Part shown: piece after piece, positions 17,701 through 27,841 of the stretch
How positions within the stretch are numbered: position 1 is the first letter of the stretch
How the letters are laid out: every line of letters begins with the position of its first letter
Assembly (NCBI RefSeq): GCF_000425845.1
Contig: NZ_KE384463.1
Span: 128,169-192,168, forward strand
From: Jeotgalicoccus psychrophilus DSM 19085
Lineage (GTDB): Bacteria > Bacillota > Bacilli > Staphylococcales > Salinicoccaceae
DNA: 64,000 bases
Reading direction: 5' to 3'
Made by a program: the position numbers and the translations under genes
The notes under the pieces: model-generated
Told to the model about the DNA's origin: nothing
The model's database searches: none
The model's input: only the letters and a program-made list of their open reading frames with translations

Positions 17701-18552
17701 ATGTTAAAAGATATATTTTTTAAACTGAACAAAAAAGCAAGTGATGAAAAAGCGGACGGCAGCACTGAAAAACAGGAAACGATTATGACGAAGTGTCCAA
17801 GCTGTAAAAAGATACTTTACTCAAAGGACCTGCACAAACGTTTGAATGTCTGCTCAAATTGTGACCATCACCTGCCGATTATAAGCACGGATCGTATGGA
17901 TGCACTGCTTGATATCGACAGCGGCACAGAACTGTTCTCAAATATTACGTCGGTTAACCCGCTGAATTTCCCGAATTATGAAGAGAAACTTGCTTCGGAT
18001 AAAGAAAAAACGGGACTGGAAGAAGCGTTAATCGTCTCTCATGGTAAAATTATGGGCAATGAAGCAGTCGTTGCGATTATGGATCCGCGTTTTCGTATGG
18101 GAAGTATGGGTTCTGCACTTGGTGAAAAGCTGGCGCGCAGTTTTAAGTATGCAACAGAACACAGATTGCCTGTCATCGTCTTCACAGCAAGCGGAGGCGC
18201 TCGTATGCAGGAAGGGATTTTATCGTTAATGCAAATGGCGAAAGTCAGCGTGGCAATCGAAAGGCATAATAAAGCAGGGCTCTTGTACATTGCCTATATG
18301 ACTAACCCGACGACGGGCGGAGTTTCCGCATCATTTGCGTCAGTCGGCGATATTAACTTAGCGGAAAAAGGCGCGTTAATCGGTTTTGCCGGACGACGTG
18401 TTATTGAAGAAACGATTAAGGAAAAACTGCCGGACGATTTCCAGACGGCGGAGTTTTTACTCAAGCACGGGCAGCTTGATGAAGTCGTCAACAGAGTGAA
18501 CATGAAACGCTATCTTGGCACGATTTTAAAGATGCATAAAGAGGTTGTGTAA
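17701..18552 (+). CDS. accD: Acetyl-CoA carboxylase carboxyltransferase subunit beta
   Basis: Beta subunit of the carboxyltransferase that moves CO2 from biotin to acetyl-CoA, forming malonyl-CoA for fatty-acid synthesis. The N-terminal zinc ribbon has its four cysteines at about residues 32, 35, 51 and 54 (CPSC and CSNC). The crotonase-like carboxyltransferase fold is shown by [19 protein letters not shown], cut as [12 protein letters not shown], and [16 protein letters not shown]. 283 residues, normal. It works as a heterotetramer with AccA encoded 2 nt downstream. Confidence 0.97.
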   Translation: MLKDIFFKLNKKASDEKADGSTEKQETIMTKCPSCKKILYSKDLHKRLNVCSNCDHHLPIISTDRMDALLDIDSGTELFSNITSVNPLNFPNYEEKLASDKEKTGLEEALIVSHGKIMGNEAVVAIMDPRFRMGSMGSALGEKLARSFKYATEHRLPVIVFTASGGARMQEGILSLMQMAKVSVAIERHNKAGLLYIAYMTNPTTGGVSASFASVGDINLAEKGALIGFAGRRVIEETIKEKLPDDFQTAEFLLKHGQLDEVVNRVNMKRYLGTILKMHKEVV

Positions 18553-18554
18553 TT

Positions 18555-19502
18555 ATGGTATTTGAATTTGAAAAACCAATTGTTGAACTGGAAAACAAAA
18601 TTAAAGAGCTTGAAAAATATGCCCATAAAAACAAGCTGGATCTGACGACGGAAATCAGCTTTTTGGAGAGAAAAGTGAAGGATAAAAAAGCAGAAGTATA
18701 CTCACAGCTCACACCGTGGCAGCGCGTAGAAATTGCACGCTACATAAAGCGTCCGACTTCAAAAGAATACATTGCAGCTTTATTTGATGAATTTATCGAG
18801 TTTAAAGGTGACCGTGCTTACGCGGATGATAATGCAATTATCGGTGGTATCGCGATGTTCAGAGGCCGTCCTGTCACAGTTATCGGCAACCAGCGCGGTA
18901 TGGATACGAAAGATAATATCGCCCGCAACTTCGGTATGGCGCATCCCGACGGCTACCGTAAAGCACTCCGTCTGATGAAACAGGCGGAGAAATTTAAACG
19001 CCCGGTAATTTGTTTTATCGACACTAAAGGTGCGTATCCCGGTAAAGCTGCTGAAGAACGCGGACAAAGCGAATCAATCGCCCGCAATCTGGTTGAAATG
19101 GCTGGACTGACTGTACCGGTAATCAGCATTGTTATCGGTGAAGGCGGCTCAGGCGGTGCACTTGCCTTAGGTGTTTGCAACAAATTGTATATGCTTGAAA
19201 ATGCAACGTACTCGGTCATTTCACCGGAAGGTGCAGCGAGTATTCTATTTAAAGATGCTTCGCTGAAAGAAATCGCAGCGGAATCGTTAAAAATTACTGC
19301 AGCGGACTTATTTGAACTTGGAGTCAGCGATGGCACGATTAAAGAACCGGCCGGCGGTGCCCACCACGATAAAACATTCGTGTTCAATGAAACGGATCAG
19401 GTACTGCAAAATGCACTAGCAGAATTAGTGCCGATGGACGGCGATAAGCTTGTTGATCAGCGCTATGACAAGTACATGGCGATCGGCCAGTTTAGTGAAT
19501 AA
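18555..19502 (+). CDS. accA: Acetyl-CoA carboxylase carboxyltransferase subunit alpha
   Basis: Alpha subunit partner of AccD. The 315-residue product has the oxyanion-hole region [18 protein letters not shown] and [13 protein letters not shown], both diagnostic. Only 2 nt separate it from accD, with GAGG at the accD end acting as SD, so the subunits are made from one message in near-equal amounts. A moderate terminator follows, which separates malonyl-CoA supply from the pfkA-pyk unit. Confidence 0.97.
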   Translation: MVFEFEKPIVELENKIKELEKYAHKNKLDLTTEISFLERKVKDKKAEVYSQLTPWQRVEIARYIKRPTSKEYIAALFDEFIEFKGDRAYADDNAIIGGIAMFRGRPVTVIGNQRGMDTKDNIARNFGMAHPDGYRKALRLMKQAEKFKRPVICFIDTKGAYPGKAAEERGQSESIARNLVEMAGLTVPVISIVIGEGGSGGALALGVCNKLYMLENATYSVISPEGAASILFKDASLKEIAAESLKITAADLFELGVSDGTIKEPAGGAHHDKTFVFNETDQVLQNALAELVPMDGDKLVDQRYDKYMAIGQFSE

Positions 19503-19520
19503 TATTATATAAAATTTTTA

Positions 19521-19557
19521 AGCGCACTTGCCCGTATGGAGGCGGGTGCGATTTTTA
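19521..19557 (+). terminator. Probable terminator after accA
   Basis: CGCA...CCCG and CGGG-TGCG at 19523-19550 form a bulged GC-rich stem followed by ATTTTTA. Confidence 0.6.
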
Positions 19558-19647
19558 CTTTACTGAGCCAAAGAGAGCCCTTCCTTGGACGGTATCAGAA
19601 CGGCAGTCAAATACTTATATTTCCCTGTCAAATAGATAGACCGTGAA

Positions 19648-19661
19648 AGCATAATTATGCT
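19648..19661. promoter_or_regulatory. 14-bp palindrome upstream of pfkA
   Basis: AGCATAATTATGCT is a perfect palindrome 34 nt before the pfkA start and overlaps CATAAT, a possible -10 with TGTCAA 18 nt upstream. It could be an operator. It also overlaps an imperfect cre (7 of 10 conserved positions), so the binding protein is not identified. Confidence 0.4.
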
Positions 19662-19694
19662 ATGTTTAAATGGACTAATAGGTGGGTGATGGAC

Positions 19695-20654
19695 ATGAGG
19701 AAGATTGCGGTTTTAACAAGCGGCGGCGATGCGCCCGGCATGAATGCTGCGATACGTGCGGTTGTGCGTAAAGCGGTTCATGATGATATGGAAGTTTATG
19801 GTGTGAATCACGGTTTTAACGGACTGATTAATAATGATATTTACAAAATGGATGTCGGTGATGTCGGTGATATTATTCACCGGGGCGGTACGTTTTTATA
19901 TTCTGCACGCTGCGAAGAGTTTAAGACACTTAAAGGCAGACAAAAAGCGGCGGATAATTTAACAGCACTCGGTATTGAAGGGCTTGTAGTTATCGGCGGT
20001 GACGGTACGTATATGGGCGCCTCTGAACTTGGCAAGCTCGGCATTAAAACGGTCGGTGTGCCGGCGACAATTGATAACGATATTGCCGGCACCGATGTAA
20101 CAATCGGCTACGACACTGCATTAAATACCATCGTGGATATGATCGACAGAATCCGTGACACGGCGACAAGTCACGAGCGGACGTTTATCATAGAAGTAAT
20201 GGGCAGGGATTCAGGTGAGCTTGCGTTAAATGCAGGGCTTGCTGCTGGTGCAGAAACAATTTTTATTCCGGAACGGGATACGAAGATGGAAGATGTTGCC
20301 GGGCGTATTCAGGCCGGGCTTGACCGCGGCAAGAAACATTCTCTGATTGTCGTTGCCGAAGGGGTCATGTCTGCAGAATATTGTAGCACTGAACTGGCAA
20401 AGTATATTAATATAGAAACTAGGATCAGTGTTCTTGGACATATTCAGCGCGGTGGCAAACCGAGCGCTTCTGACAGAGTGATCGGCTCGAGGCTTGGTGC
20501 GTATGCAGTCAGTCTGCTGCAGCACGATCAATCGGGTGTCGGTGCAGGTATTTCCAAAAATGAACTCACAGCCACAGATTTTACGTACGTACAAGTACAC
20601 GATAAACAATATGACAACAGTATTTATCTGCTTTCAAAAGAGCTTTCAATTTAG
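19695..20654 (+). CDS. pfkA: ATP-dependent 6-phosphofructokinase
   Basis: Commits fructose 6-phosphate to glycolysis with ATP. The 319-residue product begins [19 protein letters not shown]; the ATP site (GGDGTYMGA), the catalytic loop ([11 protein letters not shown]) and the effector/substrate motif [10 protein letters not shown] are intact. Three in-frame upstream starts exist (19662, 19686, 19689); ATG 19695 is best spaced from AGGTGG and matches the family start. pyk follows 13 nt downstream, so the two control enzymes of glycolysis are cotranscribed, as in most Bacillales. Confidence 0.97.
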   Translation: MRKIAVLTSGGDAPGMNAAIRAVVRKAVHDDMEVYGVNHGFNGLINNDIYKMDVGDVGDIIHRGGTFLYSARCEEFKTLKGRQKAADNLTALGIEGLVVIGGDGTYMGASELGKLGIKTVGVPATIDNDIAGTDVTIGYDTALNTIVDMIDRIRDTATSHERTFIIEVMGRDSGELALNAGLAAGAETIFIPERDTKMEDVAGRIQAGLDRGKKHSLIVVAEGVMSAEYCSTELAKYINIETRISVLGHIQRGGKPSASDRVIGSRLGAYAVSLLQHDQSGVGAGISKNELTATDFTYVQVHDKQYDNSIYLLSKELSI

Positions 20655-20667
20655 GAGGAAAAGAAGA

Positions 20668-22428
20668 ATGAGAAATACAAAGATTGTATGTACAATTGGA
20701 CCGGCTTCAGAATCTGAAGAGGTATTGGAAAAAGTAATTATGGCGGGTATGAACGTTGCGCGTTTAAACTTTTCACATGGTGACCACGCGGAGCATCAGG
20801 CGCGTATCGACACGATTAGAAAAGTTGCGAAGCGTTTAGATAAAACAGTCGGAATTCTTTTAGATACTAAAGGACCGGAAATCAGAACTCACTCTATGGA
20901 AAACGGCCAGGTTGAACTTGTCCGCGGACAGCAGATTGAAGTGTCGATGACAGAAGTTCTTGGAAACTCAGAACGTTTCTCTGTATCTTATGAAGGGTTA
21001 ATCGACGACGTTGTGCCTGGAGACTTTATTCTTCTTGATGACGGTCTGGTTGAACTTGAAATCAGCGAACTGAACAAAGAGACGGGCATCATTACAACGA
21101 CAGTTAAAAATAACGGTCTCTTAAAAAATAAAAAAGGTGTTAACGTACCGGGTGTCAGCGTTAAACTTCCGGGCTTAACTGATAAAGATAAGTCGGATGT
21201 GAAATTCGGCATCGAGCAGGGTGTGGACTTTATCGCAGCAAGTTTTGTGAGACGTGCACAGGATGTGCTTGAAATTAGAGAACTCCTTGAAACTCACGAC
21301 GGTGAATATATTAAAATCATTCCTAAAATTGAAAACCAGGAAGGAATCGACAATATCGATGAAATCCTGAAAATTTCTGACGGCCTGATGGTTGCGCGCG
21401 GTGACCTTGGCGTTGAAATCGCACCGGAAACAGTGCCGATGATACAGAAAGAACTGATAAGAAAATGTAATCTGCTTGGTAAGCCTGTTATTACCGCAAC
21501 ACAGATGCTTGATTCAATGCAGACGAACCCTAGATGTACACGTGCTGAAGCTAGTGATGTGGCCAATGCAATTTACGACGGTTCGGACGCGGTAATGCTG
21601 AGCGGTGAAACAGCTGCAGGTGCATATCCGGTTGAAGCGGTACTGACAATGGCTAAAATCGCAGTGTCGGCTGAAGAAGCTCAGGATTATAAAAAGCTAT
21701 TATCTGACAGAACGAAATCAACACAGACAAATATGGTTACAGCAATTGGTGTATCTGTTGCACATACAGCGCTTAACTTAAGCTGTAAAGCAATCGTTGC
21801 GGCAACTGAAAGCGGACATACAGCGAGAATGATCGCGAAATACCGTCCACATGCAAATATTGTAGCGGTTACACCTTACGGACATGTTGCACGCCAGCTG
21901 AACTTAGTATGGGGTGTAAACCCGATCGTTAAAGCAGCGGAAAAAGATACGGATGATCTGTTAAATACTTCAGTTATGGCAACGCTTGAAAAAGGCTACG
22001 CTAACGAAGGCGACTTAATTATTATTACTGCAGGTGTGCCGGCAGGCCGTGCGGGAACGACTAACTTAATGAAACTTCACGTTGTTGGAGATACGCTGAT
22101 CAAAGCTCAGGGTATCGGCGATAAAAGTGCGGTAGGCGAAGTTGTTACTGCGAGAAATTATAATGAGCTTGCAGAAAAAGATACAACTGACAAGATTGTC
22201 GTGGTCCAGTCGGTCGACGCATTAATGACTCCGCTGTTAATTAAAGCGGCAGGATTAATTACAGTTGAAGGCGGACTGACAAGTCAGGGTGCAATCGTTG
22301 GATTGAACTTGGAACTGCCGACAATTGTCGGTGCGACAGAAGCGCTTGAAGTGCTGAAAGACAACATGCTCGTAACAATCGACAGTGAGCAGAGTGTAGT
22401 CTACAGCGGACACGCGCATGTGCTATAA
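20668..22428 (+). CDS. pyk: Pyruvate kinase with C-terminal PEP-utilising domain
   Basis: Converts phosphoenolpyruvate + ADP to pyruvate + ATP. The 586-residue form has the catalytic barrel with [20 protein letters not shown] and the signature [17 protein letters not shown] (K in PKIEN), then the C domain, and finally the extra PEP-utiliser-like domain found in Bacillales (from about residue 475; [20 protein letters not shown] near 530-550). The longer frame from 20494 overlaps pfkA and is rejected; AGGAGGAAAAG precedes ATG 20668. Confidence 0.97.
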   Translation: MRNTKIVCTIGPASESEEVLEKVIMAGMNVARLNFSHGDHAEHQARIDTIRKVAKRLDKTVGILLDTKGPEIRTHSMENGQVELVRGQQIEVSMTEVLGNSERFSVSYEGLIDDVVPGDFILLDDGLVELEISELNKETGIITTTVKNNGLLKNKKGVNVPGVSVKLPGLTDKDKSDVKFGIEQGVDFIAASFVRRAQDVLEIRELLETHDGEYIKIIPKIENQEGIDNIDEILKISDGLMVARGDLGVEIAPETVPMIQKELIRKCNLLGKPVITATQMLDSMQTNPRCTRAEASDVANAIYDGSDAVMLSGETAAGAYPVEAVLTMAKIAVSAEEAQDYKKLLSDRTKSTQTNMVTAIGVSVAHTALNLSCKAIVAATESGHTARMIAKYRPHANIVAVTPYGHVARQLNLVWGVNPIVKAAEKDTDDLLNTSVMATLEKGYANEGDLIIITAGVPAGRAGTTNLMKLHVVGDTLIKAQGIGDKSAVGEVVTARNYNELAEKDTTDKIVVVQSVDALMTPLLIKAAGLITVEGGLTSQGAIVGLNLELPTIVGATEALEVLKDNMLVTIDSEQSVVYSGHAHVL

Positions 22429-22446
22429 AGATTAGAGGTGTATTAG

Positions 22447-23211
22447 ATGAAAAGAACGCTCGCTGCATTATTCGGAAGTATATTAATTTTATCAGCATGT
22501 TCAGGCGGGGAAGAAGAACAGCCTGTTGAAGAGAGCACGTCAGAAGAAACTGCAGACCAGGCAGCCGATGAAAATGCTGAAGAAAATACAGAAGAAACAG
22601 CCCAGAACAGCTATATAACATCAGCAGAATTAATACAGAATGCGGTTGAAAACAGTGACGGCATTACGAGCTACGAAGCTCGGCAGTCATTTAATATCAC
22701 AATGCCTGACGAAGAAAGTACGATACGTACGATTATGACTTACGGCGGACAAAATGAATTTAAACTGTCGGTTAATAACAACGGTGACATCGTTACACAC
22801 TACGTCGTCGAAGGCGATCATTTTATGTACTCCGGCAACGAAGTTATCGATACTGAGGAAACAATGGAAATTGAGGGCAGCGATTATCAGACGATTGTCG
22901 CCTCGCTTGAAAACTATCCGGAAGGCGAAGTCAGCGAGCTCGAAGAAGGATATGCACTGACGATTAACGTGACGGACATGTCCGGCTTCAGTAATTTATT
23001 AGACGAAGAAACGCTCATGGCAGTTGAAGCGGCAGAAAGTATTAATGGCACGATGCAGCTTTACTTTGATGCGGAATATAAGTTTACCGGCAGCGAACTG
23101 ACAGCGGATCTTGTTGATGAAGGCGAAAACATTACTATCCATTCGACAGTCGATTACACGAACATCGATAACGTTGATATGATTGAAAAACCGCACAATA
23201 TGACGGAATAA
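22447..23211 (+). CDS. Putative lipoprotein, DUF6612-like
   Basis: Exported lipoprotein of unknown function. A type II signal peptide is clear: KR, hydrophobic LAALFGSILIL, lipobox LSAC with the lipidated Cys at residue 18. Residues 20-55 are an acidic, Glu-rich linker without structure. The rest resembles the beta-rich LolA/LppX-like fold of DUF6612 proteins, which often carry a region like SYEARQSFNIT. It starts 18 nt after pyk and ends at a strong terminator, so it is likely expressed with glycolytic genes. The family assignment is by resemblance only. Confidence 0.75.
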   Translation: MKRTLAALFGSILILSACSGGEEEQPVEESTSEETADQAADENAEENTEETAQNSYITSAELIQNAVENSDGITSYEARQSFNITMPDEESTIRTIMTYGGQNEFKLSVNNNGDIVTHYVVEGDHFMYSGNEVIDTEETMEIEGSDYQTIVASLENYPEGEVSELEEGYALTINVTDMSGFSNLLDEETLMAVEAAESINGTMQLYFDAEYKFTGSELTADLVDEGENITIHSTVDYTNIDNVDMIEKPHNMTE

Positions 23212-23224
23212 AATTGTGAATTTG

Positions 23225-23264
23225 CCCCCGGGGCTGCAGCAAGCTGCGGTTTCGGGGGTTTTTA
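23225..23264 (+). terminator. Strong terminator after the lipoprotein gene
   Basis: CCCCCG (23225-23230) and CGGGGG (23253-23258) enclose an inner GCTGCAGC/GCTGCGG helix, followed by TTTTT. Confidence 0.88.
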
Positions 23265-23330
23265 ATATTTTTGGCGTTTATGTTGTGTAAGATAGTTCGG
23301 CTGACAACGGCGAGGTGGAGTTATGCTCAG

Positions 23331-23471
23331 CAAAGCACACGCTTTGTTATAATTAATTTATACTTATGATATAATATAAGTTAATTAACTGATTCTTATT
23401 ACACGGCGAAAAATCAGTTAATTCATAGCTGAATACAGCAGCATCATGGGTTGTACTCATATTATGTATTC
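23331..23471 (+). promoter_or_regulatory. Structured region upstream of citZ with three inverted repeats
   Basis: The 360-nt gap before citZ has no open frame of note. It holds CAAAGC-ACAC-GCTTTG at 23331-23346, the perfect 12-bp pair AATTAACTGATT (23383-23394) with AATCAGTTAATT (23412-23423), and GAATACA (23431-23437) with TGTATTC (23465-23471) enclosing a smaller stem. TATAAT-like boxes occur at 23348-23353 and 23370-23375. A second promoter-like TATACT near 23525 and an ATTGTGACAAT dyad lie closer to the gene. It may be a long regulated leader, operators or a small RNA; no known riboswitch was recognised. Confidence 0.45.
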
Positions 23472-23570
23472 TTATTCACAAAGAACACCAGCAGGTAAGG
23501 GTAAACATAATTGTGACAATTTTGTTATACTTGATTTAAAGATTCTGTTACATATTTAGGAGGGGTATTT

Positions 23571-24686
23571 ATGACTGGAAACAGCGGTTTAGAAGGTGTT
23601 GTAATTGGTGAATCAAGAATCAGTTCAATTATCGGCACACAGCTGACGTATTGCGGTTATGAAATTGATGATTTAGCAGAAAATGCTGAATTTGAAGAAG
23701 TAGTTTATTTATTATGGCACGATCATTTACCAAACAAAGAGGAACTGAAAGCTTTCAGAAAAGAGTTATATGACCATGCATTTTTAACAGAAGATGCGAA
23801 AGGTTTCTACAAAACTTTTGTAGATAAATCTGTACATCCTATGAGTGCACTGCGTACTGCAGTATCATTGCTTGCACACACGGATGAGCAGGCTGAAGAT
23901 CAGTCTGAAGAAGCGACCCTGCGTAAAGGTATTCGCATTCAGGCAAAAATTCCTTCAATCGTCGCGGCAATTGCACGCACACGTGAAGGTAAAGAAGTAA
24001 TCGACCCGAATCCGGAGTACGGTTACGCGAAAAACTTCCTGTACATGCTTAACGGCGAGGAGCCGACTGATGTTCAGGTTGAAGCGATGAATACGGCACT
24101 TGTGCTTCATGCTGATCACGAAATTAACGCATCAACATTTGCTGCACGTGTTATCGTAGCGACATTATCGGATGTATATTCGGGAGTTACTGGAGCGATT
24201 GGTGCACTTAAAGGACCGCTTCACGGCGGAGCGAATGAAAAAGTTATGGCAATGCTTGAAGAAATCGGTACTCTTGATAATGTTGACAGCTACATTCAGA
24301 AAAAATTCGACAACAAAGAGAAGATTATGGGCATCGGACACAGAGTTTATAAAGAAGGGGACCCGCGTGCGAAGTATCTTGAAGATATGGCACGCCGTCT
24401 GACTGAGGAGAACGGTCAGCCTGAACTTTATGAAATGTCTGTGAAAATCGCGAAGATTATTGAAGAAGAGAAAGGCTTACTGCCTAACGTCGATTTCTTC
24501 AGTGCATCTGTTTACCATTCACTTGGTATCGCTCATGATTTATTCACGCCGATTTTTGCAGTCAGCAGAGCGTCCGGCTGGATTGCACATATTTTCGAAC
24601 AGTACGAAAATAACAGACTGATCAGACCGCGTGCGGAGTACAACGGCCGTACGAACATGAAATACGAACCAATTGAAAATAGATAA
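23571..24686 (+). CDS. citZ: Citrate synthase
   Basis: Condenses acetyl-CoA and oxaloacetate to citrate, the entry to the TCA cycle. 371 residues, the short Gram-positive type. Catalytic His residues are in GPLHGGANEKVM (about 219) and GIGHRVYKEGDPR (about 257), with the catalytic Asp in NVDFFSASVYH (about 308). AGGAGGGG precedes ATG 23571. icd follows 27 nt downstream. In B. subtilis the pair is controlled by CcpC and CcpA; no clear CcpC box could be picked out here. Confidence 0.97.
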   Translation: MTGNSGLEGVVIGESRISSIIGTQLTYCGYEIDDLAENAEFEEVVYLLWHDHLPNKEELKAFRKELYDHAFLTEDAKGFYKTFVDKSVHPMSALRTAVSLLAHTDEQAEDQSEEATLRKGIRIQAKIPSIVAAIARTREGKEVIDPNPEYGYAKNFLYMLNGEEPTDVQVEAMNTALVLHADHEINASTFAARVIVATLSDVYSGVTGAIGALKGPLHGGANEKVMAMLEEIGTLDNVDSYIQKKFDNKEKIMGIGHRVYKEGDPRAKYLEDMARRLTEENGQPELYEMSVKIAKIIEEEKGLLPNVDFFSASVYHSLGIAHDLFTPIFAVSRASGWIAHIFEQYENNRLIRPRAEYNGRTNMKYEPIENR

Positions 24687-24713
24687 TTTAAAAAATCAAC
24701 GGGGGTTTTACTA

Positions 24714-25982
24714 ATGGCAGGAGAAAAAATTCAAACTAAAAATGGTGTACTGAACGTACCAAATAATCCGGTTATTCCTTATATTGAAGGAGACGGAATT
24801 GGTGCTGATATTTGGGCAGCAGCGAGCAAAGTTATCGATGCGGCTGTAGAAAAAGCTTACAATGGTGAGAAGAAAATTGACTGGCTTGAAGTATACGCAG
24901 GACAAAAAGCATTCGATAAAACAGGCGAATGGCTTCCTAAGGATACTCTCGATAAGATCGAAGAGTATCTGATCGCAATTAAAGGACCGTTAACGACTCC
25001 AATCGGCGGCGGCTTCCGTTCATTAAACGTGGCACTTCGTCAGGAATTGGATTTATTCGCATGCTTACGTCCTGTAAGACACTACACAGGTGTGCCTTCA
25101 CCGGTTAAACATCCTGAGCACTGCGATATGCAGATTTTCAGAGAAAACACTGAAGACATCTACGCTGGAATCGAATTTAACGAAGGAACGCCTGAAGTTA
25201 AAAAAGTAATCGACTTCCTGCAGGATGAAATGGACGTTAAAAACATCCGTTTCCCAGAGTCTTCCTCAATCGCTATTAAACCTGTATCTAAAGAAGGAAC
25301 TGAACGTTTAGTGCGCTCTGCAATCAACTATGCAATCGAGCACAGCAAACCATCAGTTACTTTAGTACACAAAGGTAACATCATGAAATTCACTGAAGGC
25401 GGATTTAAGAAGTGGGGCTATGAGTTAGCTCGTAATGAATTCGGCGACAAAACTTTCACATGGGCTGAATATGATGAAATCGTTGAGCGTGATGGTAAAG
25501 AGAAAGCTGATGCAGCACAGGATAAAGCAGTTGCTGACGGCAAGATCATTATCAAAGACTCTATTGCAGATATCTTCCTGCAGCAGATCCTTACACGTCC
25601 TAAAGAGTTCGACGTTGTTGCAACGATGAACTTAAACGGTGACTACATCAGTGATGCACTTGCAGCACAAGTTGGCGGAATCGGTATTGCACCTGGAGCA
25701 AACATTAACTACGAAACTGGACACGCTATTTTTGAAGCAACACACGGTACAGCGCCTAAATACGCTGGACAGGATAAAGTGAACCCTTCATCATTATTAC
25801 TGTCAGGTGTGTTAATGCTTGAACACTTAGGATGGCAGGAAGCTGCTGACCTGGTTAACCAGTCTATTGAAAACACAATAGCTAAAAAAATCGTCACGTA
25901 TGACTTCGCTCGTCTGATGGACGGCGCTACAGAAGTGAAATGTTCTGAGTTCGGCGATGCATTAATCGAAAATATGCAATAA
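24714..25982 (+). CDS. icd: NADP-dependent isocitrate dehydrogenase
   Basis: Oxidises isocitrate to 2-oxoglutarate with NADP. 422 residues. The isocitrate-binding segment [14 protein letters not shown] with its phosphorylatable-type Ser, [10 protein letters not shown], the metal-binding Asp residues in [17 protein letters not shown] and the NADP region [12 protein letters not shown] are all intact. ACGGGGG precedes the ATG. It shares the citZ transcript and ends with its own terminator. In S. aureus, from memory, phoPR follows; here an AbgT gene does. Confidence 0.97.
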   Translation: MAGEKIQTKNGVLNVPNNPVIPYIEGDGIGADIWAAASKVIDAAVEKAYNGEKKIDWLEVYAGQKAFDKTGEWLPKDTLDKIEEYLIAIKGPLTTPIGGGFRSLNVALRQELDLFACLRPVRHYTGVPSPVKHPEHCDMQIFRENTEDIYAGIEFNEGTPEVKKVIDFLQDEMDVKNIRFPESSSIAIKPVSKEGTERLVRSAINYAIEHSKPSVTLVHKGNIMKFTEGGFKKWGYELARNEFGDKTFTWAEYDEIVERDGKEKADAAQDKAVADGKIIIKDSIADIFLQQILTRPKEFDVVATMNLNGDYISDALAAQVGGIGIAPGANINYETGHAIFEATHGTAPKYAGQDKVNPSSLLLSGVLMLEHLGWQEAADLVNQSIENTIAKKIVTYDFARLMDGATEVKCSEFGDALIENMQ

Positions 25983-26020
25983 TTCAGATTGTAAAATCTG
26001 CAACTAAATATTATAATAGT

Positions 26021-26053
26021 AAAAGTCGCTCAATTTGAGCGGCTTTTAATTTT
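26021..26053 (+). terminator. Terminator after icd
   Basis: AAAAGTCGCTCA pairs with TGAGCGGCTTTT around a short loop (26021-26047), followed by AATTTT. Confidence 0.8.
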
Positions 26054-26079
26054 GATACATATTGGAGGACGTATAAGCT

Positions 26080-27654
26080 GTGGACGAGATTAAAAAGAAA
26101 CAAGGATTTTTTCAAAAGTTTTTAGACTTTGTAGAATGGCTGGGTAACAAACTGCCGCACCCGGTTACGCTTTTTGCTATTTTGGCGGTACTTACTTTAG
26201 TTTTATCATCAATTTTCGGAATACTTGGAATTTCAGTCACACATCCAGGTGAAGGTAACGAAGAAGTTGCAGTTAAAAACTTATTAAATGCCGAAGGTAT
26301 TAGTTATATATTCGAAAGTATGACGGATAACTTCATCAACTTCGCACCGCTTGGCGTTGTACTTTTAACAATGCTCGGTATTGGAGTAGCGGAGCGTTCC
26401 GGTTTAATCGGCGCTGCTTTGAAGGCTTTTGTACTTTCGATTCCAAAAAACCTGATTACTGCAGGTCTTGTATTTGCAGGGATTATGTCATCGGTTGCAT
26501 CCGATGCTGGTTATGTAGTATTACCACCGCTTGGTGCACTTCTGTACTTAGCACTTGGCAGACACCCGCTTGCGGGTCTGGCTGCAGCATTCGCCGGTGT
26601 CTCTGCAGGGTTCTCTGCGAACTTACTGCTGAGCGGAACGGACGTAATGCTTGCTGAACTGACAGCAGCGGGCGCAGCGTTAATCGACCCTGCATATGCA
26701 GATTCAATTAACGTGGCAATGAACTGGTACTTCATCGCAGTCAGTGTATTCCTGCTGACTTTTGTCGGCTGGTTCGTATCTGCTAAAATTGTTGAACCCC
26801 GTTTAGGTTCATTCAAAATGTCGAAGGAACAGGAAGAAGATTTATCAGGTGAAGATGTCGATGGAATTCAGACACTTCAGCCTGTCGAAAAGAAAGGTCT
26901 TATCTGGGCTCTAATCTCGGTTATTATTGGTTTGGTACTTGCAGCACTCTTAGTAGTACTGCCGAACTCGCCGATGCGGGGATCCGATGAAATTGGATCT
27001 TACATGGATACGATAGTTCAGTCGCCGTTCATGAGTTCACTTGTACCGATTATTGCGATTTTATTCTTTATCCCGGGTGTTGTTTACGGTATCGTAACGA
27101 AATCAATTAAAAACGATAAAGATGTCGCAGGACAAATGACTGACACGATGGCATCTATGGGAATGTTTATCGTCTTAGCATTCGCAGCAGGACAGTTCGT
27201 AGCTTACTTTACCGAGTCTAATCTCGGTCTTGTGATCGGGGTTTACGGTGCCGAGCTCTTAGACAGTCTGAGCTTGACCGGAGTACCGCTGTTGATCGGC
27301 TTTATGCTTGTGACTGCATTGATTAATCTGTTCATCGGCAGTGCGAGTGCCAAGTGGGCATTGATGGCACCGATTTTCGTGCCGATTCTAATGCAGCTTG
27401 GATACTCTCCGGAACTGACGACTATGGCTTACCGTGTAGCGGATTCAAGTACGAATATTATTACACCGCTCATGACTTATTTTGCAATCATCATTGCATT
27501 CGCACAGAAATACGATAAAAATATCGGTATCGGTACGCTGATTTCAGTTATGCTGCCGTACTCTATTTTCTTCTTTGTTTTCTGGGCAGTAATGCTTGTT
27601 GTCTGGACTCTTCTTGGAATTCCATTAGGTCCGGATTCACCAGTTTATTATTAA
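26080..27654 (+). CDS. AbgT family transporter
   Basis: Integral membrane protein of the AbgT family (p-aminobenzoyl-glutamate uptake in E. coli; some members export antimetabolites such as sulfonamides). 524 residues with about 12 hydrophobic segments. The start MDEIKKKQGFFQKFLDFVEWLGNKLPHP is the family N-terminus; other marks are SSVASDAGYVVLPPLGALLY, cut as SVASDAGYVVLPP, and GSASAKWALMAPIFVPI. GTG 26080 follows GGAGG. It is a single-gene unit between terminators. Direction of transport cannot be told from sequence. Confidence 0.88.
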   Translation: MDEIKKKQGFFQKFLDFVEWLGNKLPHPVTLFAILAVLTLVLSSIFGILGISVTHPGEGNEEVAVKNLLNAEGISYIFESMTDNFINFAPLGVVLLTMLGIGVAERSGLIGAALKAFVLSIPKNLITAGLVFAGIMSSVASDAGYVVLPPLGALLYLALGRHPLAGLAAAFAGVSAGFSANLLLSGTDVMLAELTAAGAALIDPAYADSINVAMNWYFIAVSVFLLTFVGWFVSAKIVEPRLGSFKMSKEQEEDLSGEDVDGIQTLQPVEKKGLIWALISVIIGLVLAALLVVLPNSPMRGSDEIGSYMDTIVQSPFMSSLVPIIAILFFIPGVVYGIVTKSIKNDKDVAGQMTDTMASMGMFIVLAFAAGQFVAYFTESNLGLVIGVYGAELLDSLSLTGVPLLIGFMLVTALINLFIGSASAKWALMAPIFVPILMQLGYSPELTTMAYRVADSSTNIITPLMTYFAIIIAFAQKYDKNIGIGTLISVMLPYSIFFFVFWAVMLVVWTLLGIPLGPDSPVYY

Positions 27655-27661
27655 AGTGTTA

Positions 27662-27697
27662 AACACCTGACTTCTGATGAAGTCAGGTGTTTTTTTA
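27662..27697 (+). terminator. Terminator after the AbgT gene
   Basis: AACACCTGACTT and AAGTCAGGTGTT form a perfect 12-bp stem with a 6-nt loop, followed by T residues. Confidence 0.92.
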
Positions 27698-27775
27698 TGT
27701 GGAAGAGCTCTCGGTTAACAACGGCGTTCCCGTGTTGTAAATCGAACACGCCTTTATACCAAAAGCCTTTTTTTA

Positions 27776-27804
27776 TTGGCTAATATTCACTGGAACTGTA
27801 TAAT
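27776..27804 (+). promoter_or_regulatory. Promoter of polA-mutM-coaE
   Basis: TTGGCT (27776-27781), 17-nt spacer, TATAAT (27799-27804), 37 nt before the polA start. Confidence 0.75.
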
Positions 27805-27841
27805 TTAAAGTAAGAATGTATGACTAACTAAGGAGAGTATT

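Noticed and set aside
19643-19659. cre site before pfkA
   Set aside because: Only seven of ten fixed positions agree; the symmetric palindrome there explains the match better.
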